Positions 11,404 through 23,000 of a stretch of 64,000 bases of DNA are shown here, in pieces. The notes under the pieces were generated by a model that was not told where the DNA came from, did not search any database, and saw nothing but the letters and a program-made list of their open reading frames with translations. Source of the stretch: Cylicocyclus nassatus (taxonomy: Eukaryota; Nematoda; Chromadorea; Rhabditida; Strongylidae); the NCBI GenBank assembly GCA_958299035.1, contig CATQJL010000112.1, positions 64,139,117 to 64,203,116 on the forward strand. Reading direction: 5' to 3'. The position numbers and the translations under genes are program-made. Each line of letters opens with the position of its first letter. The stretch's first letter is position 1.

Positions 11404-11809
11404 GATATTTTGGATTAAGGGTTAATGCTGACTCACTTTTGGGCAAGATTGGTTTCTTGAATTGCATCTCGTGTGCCTCATTACCAATCCATAAGTCGAA
11501 GTATTTCGGCTGCATCAAGACTAGAATAGTATTTATTAAAACAAAAAGTAATCAACTTCGCAATTGGCCGATTTCGCTAAGTCGCTACAATTCTCCAATA
11601 AACGTTGCTGCAAATTGAAACTCATAATCTGTTTTTGCTTCCAAAACATGTCAGAGTATGTTGACTTTGGAGTTTTTTAGTCGTACTGCTACAACTTATC
11701 TTCGAACCTCGAAAACGTTCTCATTTGTTGAGATGAAAGCAACATTGCTTTATAAACCGTCTCTTGAGACTTTGTGCCGTTTGAACAAAGAAGTGTGAAT
11801 ATATATAAA
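11404..11809. other. Unassigned spacer
   Basis: No gene, inverted ends or shared repeat could be recognised between the two flanking elements. Confidence 0.4.
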
Positions 11810-11811
11810 TA

Positions 11812-12822
11812 TTAGGTGGGTCCGGAAGTTTTGTCAGTTTTTTCAATCCATCGGCAAACACGCTAGAATGAAGATAAACAAACGCTTCAAAATGTATCCA
11901 ATGCAGATCTTCCTCTTTTTAGCTTCTGAACTCCATTGTGTTTCGTTAAGAGAGTGACGAGATATTTGCTGGAAATTATAATCACTCGTTTTTACCTTGT
12001 CCAACTTTCGCTAATTTTCAAAATTTTTACATGAGACTTCTGGAGAAGCTCCAATAACCATCGGATAGGCAAACCGTTTGCCAACAAAAGCAATTTTTTG
12101 TAGCCCTACGGCTTGTCTTTCAGAATTTCTACGACTTATTTTTTGAAGTGACCAAATTTTACATTCAGCCTATTTTAACGTCGTAGAACATAAAATGTTA
12201 AACAGTTCAGTCACCATTCGATGCAAGTTTTTCTTCTCGTTCTAACACTTATCTGTTTGGCCGAGGCAGGGAAAATCTGTGGGGAAAATCGCGGTATTTC
12301 TCAATTTCAGGGGTGCGCACTGACAAACCCTAAATTCCAAAATCTTCATAATTTGTAGCGAAAATCGCTCATTTGCTTTGTAAAGGTAGCGGTAGTAATA
12401 ATCGAGTGTTGAAACCTCAGTATTCTGAAAATTCTGCAGTGTTTGGTGCAATAACAGGTTATGCGATTTTTCCAAAACACAAGACTTTTAGAAAATTATT
12501 TAGCAAAAATCTAAAAAATCAGCTGAAAAAAAGAACAAGTTGCTTTTTGTGGCAAAAGCTTTGCCCTATCTGCTGTTTATTAGGGTTCCTTCAAAACTTT
12601 CATAAAAAATATTGAAAATTAGCAAAAGTTGGACATGGTAAAAAGGAGTGGTTGTAATTTCCAGCAATTACCTCGTCGTTTTCGCAACGAGCCACAATGG
12701 AGTTTAGCAATTAAAAAGGGGAAAAAATTCTGCATTGGATACGATTTGAAGCGTTTGTTTATCTTCATTCTAACGGGTTTGCCGATGGATTGAAGAAACT
12801 GACAGAACTCGGGCCCACCTAA
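11812..12822. mobile_element. Mariner-type foldback element, 1011 bp
   Basis: Ends TTAGGTGGG...CCCACCTAA are flanked by TA (11810-11811, 12823-12824). The arms pair over at least 240 bp, for example ATGAAGATAAACAAACGCTT with its complement near 12750, with small indels. No transposase is visible. The end resembles that of the elements at 8692 and 13178 but the interior is a different family. Confidence 0.8.
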
Positions 12823-12831
12823 TATATATAC

Positions 12832-13170
12832 CAGTGCGTACCCAGGATTTCGGCTTAAGGAGGGGGGGGGGGGAGGAGCGCGACAAAAAAATTTTTTCGA
12901 TGAAGGTACGTTGCATCAGCCACGCGCTCCGAAAATTTTTTTGGTATGCTCTCTAAGGTTTTTGCGGGCTCAGAATCCCAACCTAACCAAAAGAATTTTT
13001 ATAAGGTTAAAATGAATTTTTAAAACATTTTAAAAATTATTTTAATTATTTACAAGTACAGACAAGTCATTTGCACAATTTTATAACCCATGTAAGTAAC
13101 TTTCAAAAATTTCGCGACCCGTTCCGAAGGGGGCCTACCCCCGCACTCCCCCCCCCTCGGTACGCCACTG
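12832..13170. mobile_element. hAT-like MITE, 339 bp
   Basis: Ends CAGTGCGTACC and GGTACGCCACTG resemble the CAGTGGCGTA ends of many hAT elements. Flanks atatatac and atatatat are an 8-bp target duplication with one mismatch, as expected for hAT. A G-run follows the left end. A related copy with a perfect 8-bp duplication lies at 29769-30106, and a degraded one at 20105-20364. Confidence 0.8.
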
Positions 13171-13177
13171 ATATATA

Positions 13178-14124
13178 TTAGGTTGTCAAGAAAATAATGT
13201 CCGTTTTTATTTGCTTGCTTTAACAAAGCAACCAGATTCAACCCAACAAAGGGTAAGGGGTACTGTTCGATAGAGCAAAGCAAGCTCTACAAGATGGCAC
13301 TCATATCTTTGCGCCACGCTCGATCCACGGAGAGTTCGAACTCAAAATCTAAAGATTTCCAAATGCCCAAAAAATCGAAAAAAATCAGATTTTCGTCCAA
13401 ATAATTTCTACGGACCTCCCACTTGCTCACATCAATAATATCGATATCTGATATCCATATGTGCGATTGCCGTATTTTTTCCTTGACTAGAAACTGAGAA
13501 AACGAAAATTTCCCTGGTTTTCTCAAAGCAATGCTGAGCCATTTTTGCATATGTAGTTCTATACTACAAGACTAGGTAAGTATAACTGTAGATTTTCAGC
13601 CCATTCCAAACGGTAGTTTTCGAAAAATAACGAATTCGGATTTTTTCGTTTCAGTTTCGGTGCTAAAATCGACATTTCTCGAAAAGTACCGCTCGAAATA
13701 GGCTGAAAACCTACAGTTATGCTTACCTAGGCTTGTAGTATAGAACTACATATGCAAAAACGGCTCAGCATTGCTTCGAGAAAATCAGGAAAATTTTCGT
13801 TTTCTCAGTTTCTAGTCAAGGAAAAAATACGGCAATTGCACATATGGATATCAGGTATCGATAATATTGATGTGAGCGAGTGGGAGGTCCGTAGAAATTA
13901 TTTGGACGAAGATCTGATTTTTTTCGATTTTTTGGGCATTTGGAAATCTTTAGATTTTGAGTTCGAACTCTCCATGGATCGAGCATGGCGCAAAGCCATG
14001 AGTGCCATCTTGTAGAGCTTGCTTTGCTCTATCGAACAGTACCCCTTACCCTTTGTTGGGTTGAGTCTGGTTGCTTTGTTAAAGCAAGCAAATAAAAACG
14101 GACATTATTTTCTTGACAACCTAA
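13178..14124. mobile_element. Mariner-type foldback element FB-2, complete, 947 bp
   Basis: Ends TTAGGTTGTCAAGAAAATAA and complement are flanked by TA (13176-13177, 14125-14126). The arms are about 390 bp and nearly identical, which produces mirror-image 87-codon frames at 13287-13550 (minus) and 13752-14015 (plus). These frames are a by-product of the palindrome, not independent genes. The high arm similarity suggests a fairly recent element or arm homogenisation. Diverged halves are at 1-545 and 30842-31495. Confidence 0.85.
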
Positions 14125-14126
14125 TA

Positions 14127-14420
14127 CATATATAAAACTCAAACACTGTAACTTTGTTTGCTAAGATGTTTGTGGCTTATAGACTCTTTCGTATGTGAAC
14201 CGAAAAGGCTGAAATTCTTCCCCCTATAAAGAAGCCACGGCGCAAAAGATAGGCTACTTTTACGGCTACGACTCGCTGGGTCCTCCTATCGATTTATCGA
14301 TTTGTTTACTTACATTAAAAAAAATGAAAATGTCTTCGATTACTATCAAATCATTTCCCCAAGTGAAGTAGAAGAGAGCGGTAAAGATCATTTACATGTT
14401 GCGGCGAAGACGATGCGGTC
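14127..14420 (+). repeat. Dispersed repeat family R4, copy a
   Basis: It shares with 28028-28275 the blocks CTTATAGACTC, TTCGTATGT, CGGCGCAAAAGATAGGCTAC and CTATCGATTTAT in the same order. A weaker relative may lie near 62990-63070. The class is unknown. Confidence 0.55.
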
Positions 14421-16100
14421 ACGAAGAGAAGGGATCAAGAAGAAGACAGCAACTACGGGTACCACGAGCGAAGCAATGCCAACCAGAAGCGAAACAGAAA
14501 GGAAGTTGGAAAGGGAAAGGAAGATGGTAAGGGGTAACGAGAATTACATTGAAGAGGGAGGGACGAATCGTGAGTTCCAAGACGTTTTGATCACTATGAT
14601 AGGCCTTTACCAGTGCCCGGGCTGGACCGGGGACGTCGGCTAGTTATAAACATACAAGCACTCTCTTATTCTGAAAGTTTGGGAACTTTCTGAAAAAACC
14701 CAAAACATCTTCAGTGCTGCGAGAAAGTGCTTAGTCGAGGAAGGTGTACTCAGCGCAAGGATTTTAATCGGTATGAGGCTTAAGAATAATGGCGCCGAAA
14801 ACTGCTTTTTTAGCGGTTCGTACGTTGGGTGACCTAGAGGGACAAGGGAGGAGGAGCCCTCCACGAGATTGGCTTTTGTGTATTTCGAAAGCTAGTTGAT
14901 AAGAATGTTTTGTCGCCTCTTTTGCTGAACGGAGTTCCCGCAGCCGCCACTGGTAATACGTAAGGACGCCTCAAGCTAAGCTCTCTTTCTCACTTGAAGC
15001 TGCAATATATCGCATCTTGGATGGGTTAAAATACTTCTACATTCAGTGTGCCCCAAACACATTCGTTTTACTAAAATCCTAATACCCTTACTAGCCTCTA
15101 CTAAAACTTCAAAGGTACTTCAAGCCTTTTTATAGATATGTTGCTTGACACTTGGAAGAACCCAAAAGGTAAATGTCATCAAAATTGTTCGGCAAGACTG
15201 ACTAGGGACTTTAGACAACCAATATACTTCTCGTATCTCGTCTTATTTGCTCCAATATACCGCAAGCTACGGTTGAGACTAAATATTCGTGTTCGCAATT
15301 TATGTGAAAGGTGCGAGTTTCTTTAATATTCGCATAGTAGACACTTTTACAGTCTGGAAATAGGGCCTCAAAAGTGAAGTTTGTTTGGATATCTGTGCCC
15401 CATAAAAAGTGGAAGTTATCTATAGAAAATCAGAAAAGAGAAAAGGATGCAAATGAACAGCAAAAGCAAAATAGGCTCTTGAAATCGGGTAAAAATGCTT
15501 CAAGGAGTTTAAAATCCTTCACTTGGCGGCTTTTCAAGCAAGATTTCGCTCTAGAACCAATCAATCTACAACATATAGGTAAAACAAGTGAAAGCTAATT
15601 TCTACCTTGAGACTGTTTCAAAAACAAGCATGTCAGGAGTTATGATGATAAGGAAGATAAACAAAAAGTTAGTTATAAAAACTCGAAGTTTTGTTTCTCT
15701 AAGACGAAACCAGCCCAGGCCAATCTAGTTTTTAATGCGTTATTTGTCTTTTTACCATCTTGTAATTTTTGTTCTTAGCGACGTTATCAGCTTTGTCTGC
15801 TATAATTCTGAGCAAGATGCCCTCAAACTTGAAGCAATTGGTTTTTTCATACTTCGATAAAGAGCTACAAACAAAAAAAAACCGCACTTTTTGAAGCTTC
15901 ATATCAAACATTTCATCACAGTCAAAAAAGTAAGCCTTACGACCTTATCCACACTGTAGGGAGAAGTAAGATCTAATGAATGGACCGCTTGAAAAGAATC
16001 TAAAAAGAAAAAACAAGAGATTTTTAAAAGCGGTTGTTGATTCCCTTCACACCACAAATGGGGTTTTGCGAAGTGAGTGAAAGTATCATCAAAAGCAGCA
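14421..16100. other. Unassigned 1.7 kb with short frames only
   Basis: The longest frames here (plus 14302-14643 and 15374-15598, minus 14640-14864) are lysine/arginine- or serine-rich and show no domain or splice support. No inverted ends were found. This may be unique host sequence, including introns, but no gene can be supported. Confidence 0.35.
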
Positions 16101-16230
16101 CTATGATATACAGTTTAGAACGGATTCAGAACAATGAAAAAGAGTACCAGAGTAAATGCTTTGTGCACGGCGTTTGAGATACGGTACCGCGCAATACACT
16201 TGGAGGCGCAGACTAGCAGAGGGGAAACAC

Positions 16231-16966
16231 CAGAGCCGGTATGTATCAATCGCCCGTCCGGGTAAGTTACCCGGACATAGTTTCCGCTTCATGGCTCGGT
16301 GCTGTGGGGATCTGTGTCCTTGCTTGTCGCTCATATTTTGGAGGCTCTACTACCCTAGTATTGTAGCACAATGAATGGGAGCACTTTGCTGTATAAGCTG
16401 AGATAATTCGTTATTTGTATGATCCCGAACGGGATCTCCCACTGATCACGCTCATTTTCAAAGTTATTTATATTCGCAAAAACTCAGTGAAAACGTTACA
16501 GAGTTTTGCTATCGATTTATTACGACAGTGCTGCGCATGTTAGTGAAAGAAATAAGTGAAAAGTCAAGTTGACAAAATCTTCGCTGAACCTGTGCTCGCG
16601 AGTTGGGCTTTATCGAAAAACACAAAACTTGCACATTTCATCTGTGCTACTAAAAACATGCGTAGCACTGTCGTAATAGATCAACAGCAAAACTCTGTGA
16701 TGTTTTATTGAGTTTTTGCGGATATAAATAACTTTGAAAATGAGCGTGATCAGTGGGAGATCCCGTTCGGGATCATACAAATAACGAATTATCTCAGCTT
16801 GTACAGCAAAGTGCTCCCATTCATTGTGCTACAATCCTAGGGTAGTAGAGCCTCCAATAGATGAACAAACAAGCAAGGACACAGATCCCCACAGCACCGA
16901 GCTACGAAGCGGAAACTACCTGTCCGGGTAACTTACCCGGACGGGCGATTGATACATACCGGCCCT
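16231..16966. mobile_element. Long foldback element FB copy A
   Basis: GCCGGTATGTATCAATCGCC at the left pairs with its complement at 16943-16962. The arms run about 330 bp and include TTACCCGGAC, GTGCTGTGGGGATC and a palindromic TGATCCCGAACGGGATC. The centre carries the conserved core ATTTTCAAAG..AAAACGTTACAG..GTGCTGCGCATGTTAGTG shared with the elements at 45583 and 54422. Weaker pairing continues outward to about 16120 and 17050, so the true ends are uncertain and no target duplication is assigned. Confidence 0.8.
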
Positions 16967-17236
16967 GGGCTGAAACGTATAAAACTTCGCTCGCTATTCG
17001 GGCGCGCACCGTATTCACGGCCCGAAAGGCGAAAGCGTTCAATCCGTGATATATGAAAATTTGGGTTAGCATGATCCGAATAAGCAGCAGAGCCTGATCT
17101 GTTTAAATCGAGACCGTGCCCGACAAACCTGCCAAATCGGACCTTTAACCCCACGCAGTTTTCTAGGTGAGATGAAGATGATACGGCAGTAATGAGAATT
17201 TGTGATGATTAGTGTGCTCCAATCTAGCCTTCCATT

Positions 17237-17470
17237 TTATACAATTTGATTTGTACTATTTTCGATAAGCCAAAATATAAGACCTTTGATCACTTTGTAC
17301 ATTTGCAGTCCTAACTTATCCCACTGCTTTAAATTTCCGTACGATAAAATAATATTCGTTACTGATGTCTGAGACAAATTAGCCGTTTCCGGCATTTGAT
17401 AAAAAATGACCTCAACTCCTCGATCTGACAGTACTAATGTTGACGTGATCGTAGGCGCGTATAAATACAA
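17237..17470 (-). CDS. Candidate exon, unrecognised
   Basis: This is an open minus-strand frame of 77 codons ending at TAA. Its composition looks protein-like, with a run containing YQMPETANLSQTS followed by a more hydrophobic segment (GLIFWLI). No known family is recognised, and no clear acceptor site defines its start. It overlaps a TATAAATA motif on the plus strand at 17466 and below. A chance frame is about as likely. Confidence 0.2.
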   Translation of the reverse strand: MYLYAPTITSTLVLSDRGVEVIFYQMPETANLSQTSVTNIILSYGNLKQWDKLGLQMYKVIKGLIFWLIENSTNQIV

Positions 17471-17474
17471 GAAG
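17465..17474 (+). promoter_or_regulatory. Possible TATA box (TATAAATA)
   Basis: GTATAAATAC lies about 65 bp upstream of the ATG at 17531. The spacing to the short secretory-like frame is plausible for a core promoter, but the motif is common by chance in AT-rich DNA. Confidence 0.2.
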
Positions 17475-17530
17475 TTGTGCTCGAAGACCGAAAGAAAAGA
17501 AAAAACGAAAAGTTTTCGTGTGTTTTCAAT

Positions 17531-17617
17531 ATGCGAAGTTTACGCCAACAGGCGATTCTGATGTGCGCCCCACTCGCACTGCTGGCGTGGTTCCCTCCTC
17601 AGCAGGCTAAACAATAA
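17531..17617 (+). CDS. Candidate 28-codon signal-peptide frame
   Basis: The frame begins MRSLRQQ, has a hydrophobic core (about residues 8-21) with CAPLALLAWF, and ends at TAA after AKQ. That is the pattern of a cleavable secretory signal: a basic N-terminus followed by 12-14 apolar residues. A TATAAATA motif lies upstream. No continuation exon is obvious. It could be the first exon of a secreted-protein gene or a chance frame. Confidence 0.22.
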   Translation: MRSLRQQAILMCAPLALLAWFPPQQAKQ

Positions 17618-18705
17618 TGAGCCCGATGTACGGGAGATTGATAAATACTGTTTCATAACCGACGAGACATTTGGCTTGGTCGTAATCTACGCTGTTTCCT
17701 GACGAGGTCGTGCAACAGCATATCATCTGATTTCATTTCACGGAGTACTGATAACGTTGCAAGCAAAACTAGTACTTAGTAAAATAAGCAAGCATTATCC
17801 TTGTGACTCTCATTCATGCGCAGTTTCTCGCCTTTATTAAACTCCAACAACTCTCTTGTTTTGAAACTCAATCTATTTTGAAAAAAAGTTAACTAAGAAA
17901 TGCTGTTCTGAATCTTATGGAGTCACACTACCCGTCCAGCTCCTGCTGTAAAAACGCAATTTTTCGTTTTGCTGAGAGTGTGAAAGATATTTGTCATTAT
18001 ACTTGCCTCAATCACATTTAATACAAATCGGTTATGTTCTTGACATCCGGGACATTGCCCGGGATGATCATCTTTCTGGTAAAGCTTATGTTCTCTTATG
18101 TCGCTCAAGGTGAAACTCACCAATGTTCATCTCTATGTATCGAATGTAAGTGAAAAAGAAAACCGTTAAAAAGTGTCAACATTACGCCTTCCTTTTTTGA
18201 GGTAATTGGAATTTCTGCCAAAGCGTAGTAAAGACAAGTATTATGCACAATCCGTTTAAAATAGATTGTTTTTTGAAGATTGCATTTGCTGCAGTTTTAG
18301 AAATATTAAGCGAGTAGACACTTCTAAGATTGGGAATTCTATCTAAAGGAACGAAGGCAGTAATTCATTAATCCATTAATCCCTTCCTTCGCAGTCTTCA
18401 GCCGCTCCATGCGCTTGCATGCATGTGAGAAAGAATTTGTGGTTCTTTTAGCAGCGCCTATTGGAGGCACTGCCAATTTCAAAAGAAATGAAACGCGAAA
18501 TGTGCAAAGATCAAAAATGATATCAGGTTGTTAGCTAAGTTTTGCAACTTCGTTATACCTTTTTTTCCTTTGGGAACGACGTGCTCAAACTATAGTATCG
18601 TTTAGACTGCAATGTGGGCTACTACAAGGGAGCAGAAACTGTTAATTCAATGGCTATATAAAAAAATTCAAGCGTTTTTCCAAATCGCTAAAATTTCAAA
18701 TATAA
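17618..18705. other. Unassigned, one weak minus-strand frame
   Basis: A minus-strand frame at 17923-18123 contains DDHPGQCPGCQEHNRF and is preceded on that strand by a GTGAGT-type donor near 18122. This could be an exon, but the family is not recognised. The rest has no supported feature. Confidence 0.25.
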
Positions 18706-19159
18706 AGGCAGTGTCCTGGCAAGAACTCGATTTTGAGATTTTGTGCTTACCCGGGCCTATTCGCTACGCTGAATTTGAAAATACATATTAGAACGCGCGA
18801 AAACGGTGAAAAAGGGCTCTAACACATGAGGGAAATCAGCAGGTGGGCAGGTCCTCTCCACTGTGAATTCACGCTCCCAGCTTCCGGAGCGATCTTCTCG
18901 CTTCCGTTTTCAAGTCAGTCATTCGCCCCTAGCCGGTAGCGATGTTGAAACGGCTGACAGGAGTTGAGAAGCCCGCTTCGGAAGGTGGAAGCGTGAATTT
19001 ACAGAGGGGAAGACCCCGCCCACTTGCTGTTTCCCTCCGGCGCTAGAGCCCCTTTTTGCCGTTTTCGCCCTTTCCCGTGTAAATTTTCGGATTCAGCATG
19101 GCGAATAGGCCCGTATAAGCACAAAATCTCAAAACCGAGTTTTTGCCCGGACACTGCCT
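18706..19159. mobile_element. Palindromic MITE with AGGCAGTGTCC ends, 454 bp
   Basis: The left end AGGCAGTGTCCTGGCAAGAA and the right end TTTTTGCCCGGACACTGCCT are inverted. The arms of about 200 bp continue through TTTTGAGATTTTGTGCTTA, CGAATAGGCC and AGCGTGAATTYAC. The first bases resemble the end of the MITE at 4519 (GGCAGCGTACACC) and a solitary end near 34871. Confidence 0.75.
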
Positions 19160-20104
19160 CTAACTGGATTACAAGCAAAGATGATGTTGTTCGCAGTTCA
19201 AATCAAACATACTGACCCAGTGTCATTGCGGAATTTTGGTCAAATCGGCTTATCAATGTCAGTAAAAAAGTAGTAGTAGTTGAAGAATGTTTGAGTTCTG
19301 CCGCTTTTGGGAAGCTGACTAACGCAGCCGGATGGAAAATTGATGCAACATCCGTTATAATTACTGAGCAAAATCTCAGAATTTTCAGAAACTTCAAATC
19401 ATAGGTTAATTTACGTGCTGGACACTACCGTCAATTTGAAATTTTTTGTGAACTTACCAATAAGGCATTATCATGAAAAAAGTGTATGATTTCAATGATT
19501 ACCGCGTCGTGAAATCTCATTAAACAAAGTTTCAGCTGGAACTGTAATGTAGACAATGGAGCGAAAGAATGTCAAAGATCAAACAATGCGCATATTGAGA
19601 CACCCTGTGACATGTAGCTCGCACAACCCCAGATTTGATATGCGCTTGAATAAGGAATGTAAAAACTCAGAAAGAAAATATAAAAAATATAGAACACAGA
19701 AAAAATTCGTAAATAAGTTTGATCACATTCACATAAGCGTGTAAAGTTAGAAAGCGCACTATCTGGTACTAGCTAGCAGCCCGGCTTCGCCCGCATAGGG
19801 GATTCAACTGACTCAAAAAACGTGAAGATTCAAGGGTCAACAAAAAAATGAAACTGGCGCACAACCTTCAAAGTTCAACTCATAGCGTTTTGGCTTTCTT
19901 CTCTTCTCGTGCAACAAGAGCAAAATTAATAGCGTCGCCTTAATTATCGCATCTCACTCATCGTGGAATAAAAATGCTCTTATACTTATTGTTTACTTGA
20001 TAGTTAGATGTGGTTTGATAGTACCAACAAGAGTTCATTTTTCTTCAGAATCGATAAATCAATAAAAAAGATGAAATTTTGTCGCGGAAAATAGCCTACG
20101 GAAT
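19160..20104. other. Unassigned, with a possible R2 head at 19769
   Basis: ACTAGCTAGCAGCCCGGCTT at 19769 resembles the start of family R2, but the following sequence does not clearly follow it. Only short frames are present otherwise. Confidence 0.3.
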
Positions 20105-20364
20105 TAGACCGGCATCAAGAATTTTGGGTGTAGCTTAATATTTTGCAGGTCTATAATCCTCCTAACATAGAAAAACGGCTGTCGCCACGGGCCAAAAATT
20201 TTTTGACAAGGCTAAATTCAAACTTAAAAATATTGAAGTTTATTTTTATTATTTACAAGGATAAGCATGTCACTTGCAGATTATCATAACCCATGTCAGT
20301 GAGTTTCGATAATGTCACGTCCCATTCTCTTCCCCTTCGCCCTTCCCTCCCTCGGTCTGCCACT
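20105..20364. mobile_element. Degraded hAT-like MITE
   Basis: The right part, with CATAACCCATGTCAGTGAGT, the C-rich stretch and the terminal GCCACTG, follows the same order as the copies at 12832-13170 and 29769-30106. The left end is not intact. Confidence 0.5.
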
Positions 20365-20449
20365 GGTGTGCGAAATTTCGCGCTGATTGGTCACACAAAT
20401 TTCTATGAAGAACACAATAACTAACAATTTATCAACACTCAGCTTTATA

Positions 20450-21680
20450 CAGGGCGTCCCAAAAAGATGTGAACACTGTTTGATCCTTAATAACTCAACT
20501 GCTTTATGTTTTACGTATCAATCTGTAGAGCGAAATTCAACTAAGATTTACAGTATCGACGGCATCAGCATCACCTCAGATAATCACCGGGGGCAGGCGG
20601 CCATGCGATTTATGGGCGGGCGGGCACCGGAAAAATAGTTCGCTGATTTCTTGCGGTCCGCTTGCAGATATTTGGAAGAATTTTAGCGAAATTTTAGACG
20701 AATGCTTGGAGAACAATCGCGGTTTCCTCATACATTAGCTGCGGCGCAGTGGCCGCATTTTCGCGGACTTTCCGCGAGAATATGCAAAATTTTTGGGGAC
20801 CGCACGGTCCTTTGTGGAGGACCGCGCAGCCCCCAGGTACTTTCCGCTCAGATAAAGTACCTCAAATTTGAGTAATTAAACCATCGACGACACCTCTGCC
20901 ATGTAGAGTCTCACCTTTGCTCGGCGCACGCCCGAAACTGCTTAAAAACCATCCGAGCGCCAGCTGAAAATTTGACCAGCGTTTGCTAAAAGAGATTATT
21001 TGACGAGCGCCTGCAGAAAATTCTGTGTTACTGACCACTGGCAGAACATTAGACAGTAAAGGAAGTACCGCTCGCTGAAGGTTTGGCCACGCCCCAAAAT
21101 TCAGCTGACCGCTTGCAGAAAAGCGCGAGTTTGCGGACCGCCTGCCCCCGGCGATTATCTGAGACTCTTCATTACTGTAGGATTACAATATGAGCGCTCA
21201 CTTTTATTACTGTAGGATTACGATATGAGCATTCAGCAATCAGTATAAAGCGCCACTGTGGGATAGGCCTTTTGATGAAAACCGAAAAAAATCTGAAAAT
21301 CTGTGTAGCATGAATTTCAGGCATGCTGATTTCACAACATAATTTTTCATCAATTCCTTGAGTTCTTTATATGGTGTGATCACACTTCTGACGAACATTG
21401 GAAAAGCAGTTGTAATCCCAGACCTGGAATAGCTTACTGAAGAAGATTAGATTAGTCTAATACAAGAATTTCTGGCTTGTTTGATTTTCTTTTTGGAGAC
21501 ATAATCGCTTTCAATTATCTAAAATCCTTGAAATTCCTATACCACAATGAAGAGAAATTGGTGATTGTTCCCTATAAAACTAAGATGAACCTCGCTTAAC
21601 AGAATGTTATCGGCGAAAGACATGAAAGCAAGAGAGCTATTAGCGATCAAACAGTGCTCACATCTTTTCGAGACACCCTA
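20450..21680. mobile_element. Mariner-like MITE, related to the element at 3588
   Basis: The left end CAGGGCGTCCCAAAAAGATG and the right end CATCTTTTCGAGACACCCT are inverted, with TA on the left (20448-20449) and TATA on the right. The subterminal TTTACAGTAT and TCATTACTGTAGGATTAC blocks are shared with 3588-6442. A second MITE (20575-21163) interrupts it. No transposase is present. Confidence 0.75.
20575..21163. mobile_element. MITE family M1, copy 1, nested in the mariner MITE
   Basis: Ends CTCAGATAATCACCGGGGGC and GCCCCCGGCGATTATCTGAG bound 589 bp. The insertion separates two mariner subterminal blocks that are adjacent in the copy at 3588. It shares GGGCACCGGAAAAATAG with copies 2 and 3 (27058, 32630) but its centre is longer and different. 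Confidence 0.8.
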
Positions 21681-21686
21681 TATATG

Positions 21687-22355
21687 TACCTGTGCTTCAC
21701 CTCCACTTCGCAGAGGCTTGCACTGGCTCCTCTACCTATATGTTTTCCTCTTGTTCGCATCTTGATTTTGGCTCTGGAAGTCACCGTGCTACGCTGACCA
21801 TCGTAAACGAATCGTAAACAACAACTCGTTCCATGAGCTTTTTCTTGTATAAGCGGTAAATTTTGGAAGAGAAAATCTTGTGTAGAACATCAGAAAAGAA
21901 TTTTGGTGATTACTGAATAGATCATGGTCGGGTAGCTTCCATGAAGGACAGTCACTTCCGTCACCCACATTGCTGTGGGTTACGGAAGCGACTTCCTTTT
22001 TGGCGCTGTTTTTGCGTAAAAATATACATTTTGCTCACTTTTCGGATTGAAGCCCATGGTCTGCGCATTTACTTGCTGGGTAAATCCACAACTTCGCAAA
22101 TAATACAACCACCAATCCAATTTGGTAGGCCAAAATTAACGTGGATCCGTTTAATGCGCAGCTTTCAAAGGTTCCAATTATGGGATTATGGGATCGGCTT
22201 GTGCTTTTGCGCAGTTTACTTGCATAATGATAAGGCAAAAATTCCAGCTCAAGAACTTGATTACAACTCGCTCCGTAAATTTCGTGACAGACGAAACATA
22301 AACACACTCAGACAAACAGACAGACACTTAGGGCTTTATTGTAAGGCCAGGTAGA
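21687..22355 (+). repeat. Dispersed repeat family R1, copy a
   Basis: It starts with a hairpin (CTGTGCTTCACCTCCACTTC..GAGGCTTGCACTGG) and ends with an ACAGACAGACA run followed by CTTAGGGCTTTATTGTAAG. Nine copies or parts of this roughly 0.65-kb family occur in the window in both orientations. The GC-rich terminal hairpin recalls Helitron 3' ends, but no Rep/helicase ORF or CTRR end was confirmed. Confidence 0.65.
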
Positions 22356-22360
22356 TATTT

Positions 22361-23000
22361 TGATTGGTTACCACCAGGGAAAAGCGGGGGGGGGGGGGGG
22401 GCGGCACGCCGCAGGGGGGGTCGTAACGGGGGGGTAGGTAGGGGGGGGTCGTATCGACCCAAGGTCAAAAGCGGGTTTCTAAGGGGAAATGACTGCAGCT
22501 AAGTTCTTAAATGTGCCACGCTGTTAAAATCCTGCAAAATTCAAGTTCAACGACACGAACTTGCAGATACCGTATGCCTACCGTAACCTACCGTACCTCT
22601 AATCAAGCATAATTGTCGTAATCCGCGTGTCGAATAACCCCTATGCGCCAAGTTTCAGCGAACTCTGAGGTCTCCGAGCAGTAAACAACCTTGTATAAAG
22701 CAGTAATTTAAAACATGATTAACTTCATCTTAACGGTGAGTAAGCTACCTCTTCTTGCACTCAATACAAAGCACTACTCCTTCTTTGTCCACCTCAGGAA
22801 TTCCGCTTCAGAAGGCCTCCAAACTATTGAATTAGAAGCCAACCAAAATCGCTTTTAGCTTTTGATCGCTGTGCTTTCACCAAATATTACTCAGAGCTAA
22901 GAAGACGAATCAGGCTCAAAACATCCCTATGGAATCTATGAGGTTTAGGCTATTGATTCATATAAATATTGTCCGCTAAAAATGTTTTTTTGATATAGCT
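22361..23000. repeat. Dispersed repeat family R6, copy a, with a G17 run
   Basis: It begins GGTTACCACCAGGGAAAAGC followed by long G runs. From about 22700 it matches 56015 onward: AACATGATTAACTT, GACAAAGCACTACT-like and GAAGCCAACCAA blocks in the same order. A mirror of the GGTTACCA end lies at 25432-25455, so 22361-25455 might be one 3.1-kb element or two separate ends. Confidence 0.5.

Noticed and set aside
13287..14015. Two 87-codon frames of nearly the same sequence on opposite strands
   Set aside because: They are mirror images in the arms of the foldback at 13178-14124 and use the same DNA palindrome; no domain or start context supports a gene.
22380..22460. G-runs as a regulatory G-quadruplex
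   Set aside because: Similar long G-runs occur at the ends of R6 and hAT-like copies, so they are element features; no promoter or gene is nearby.
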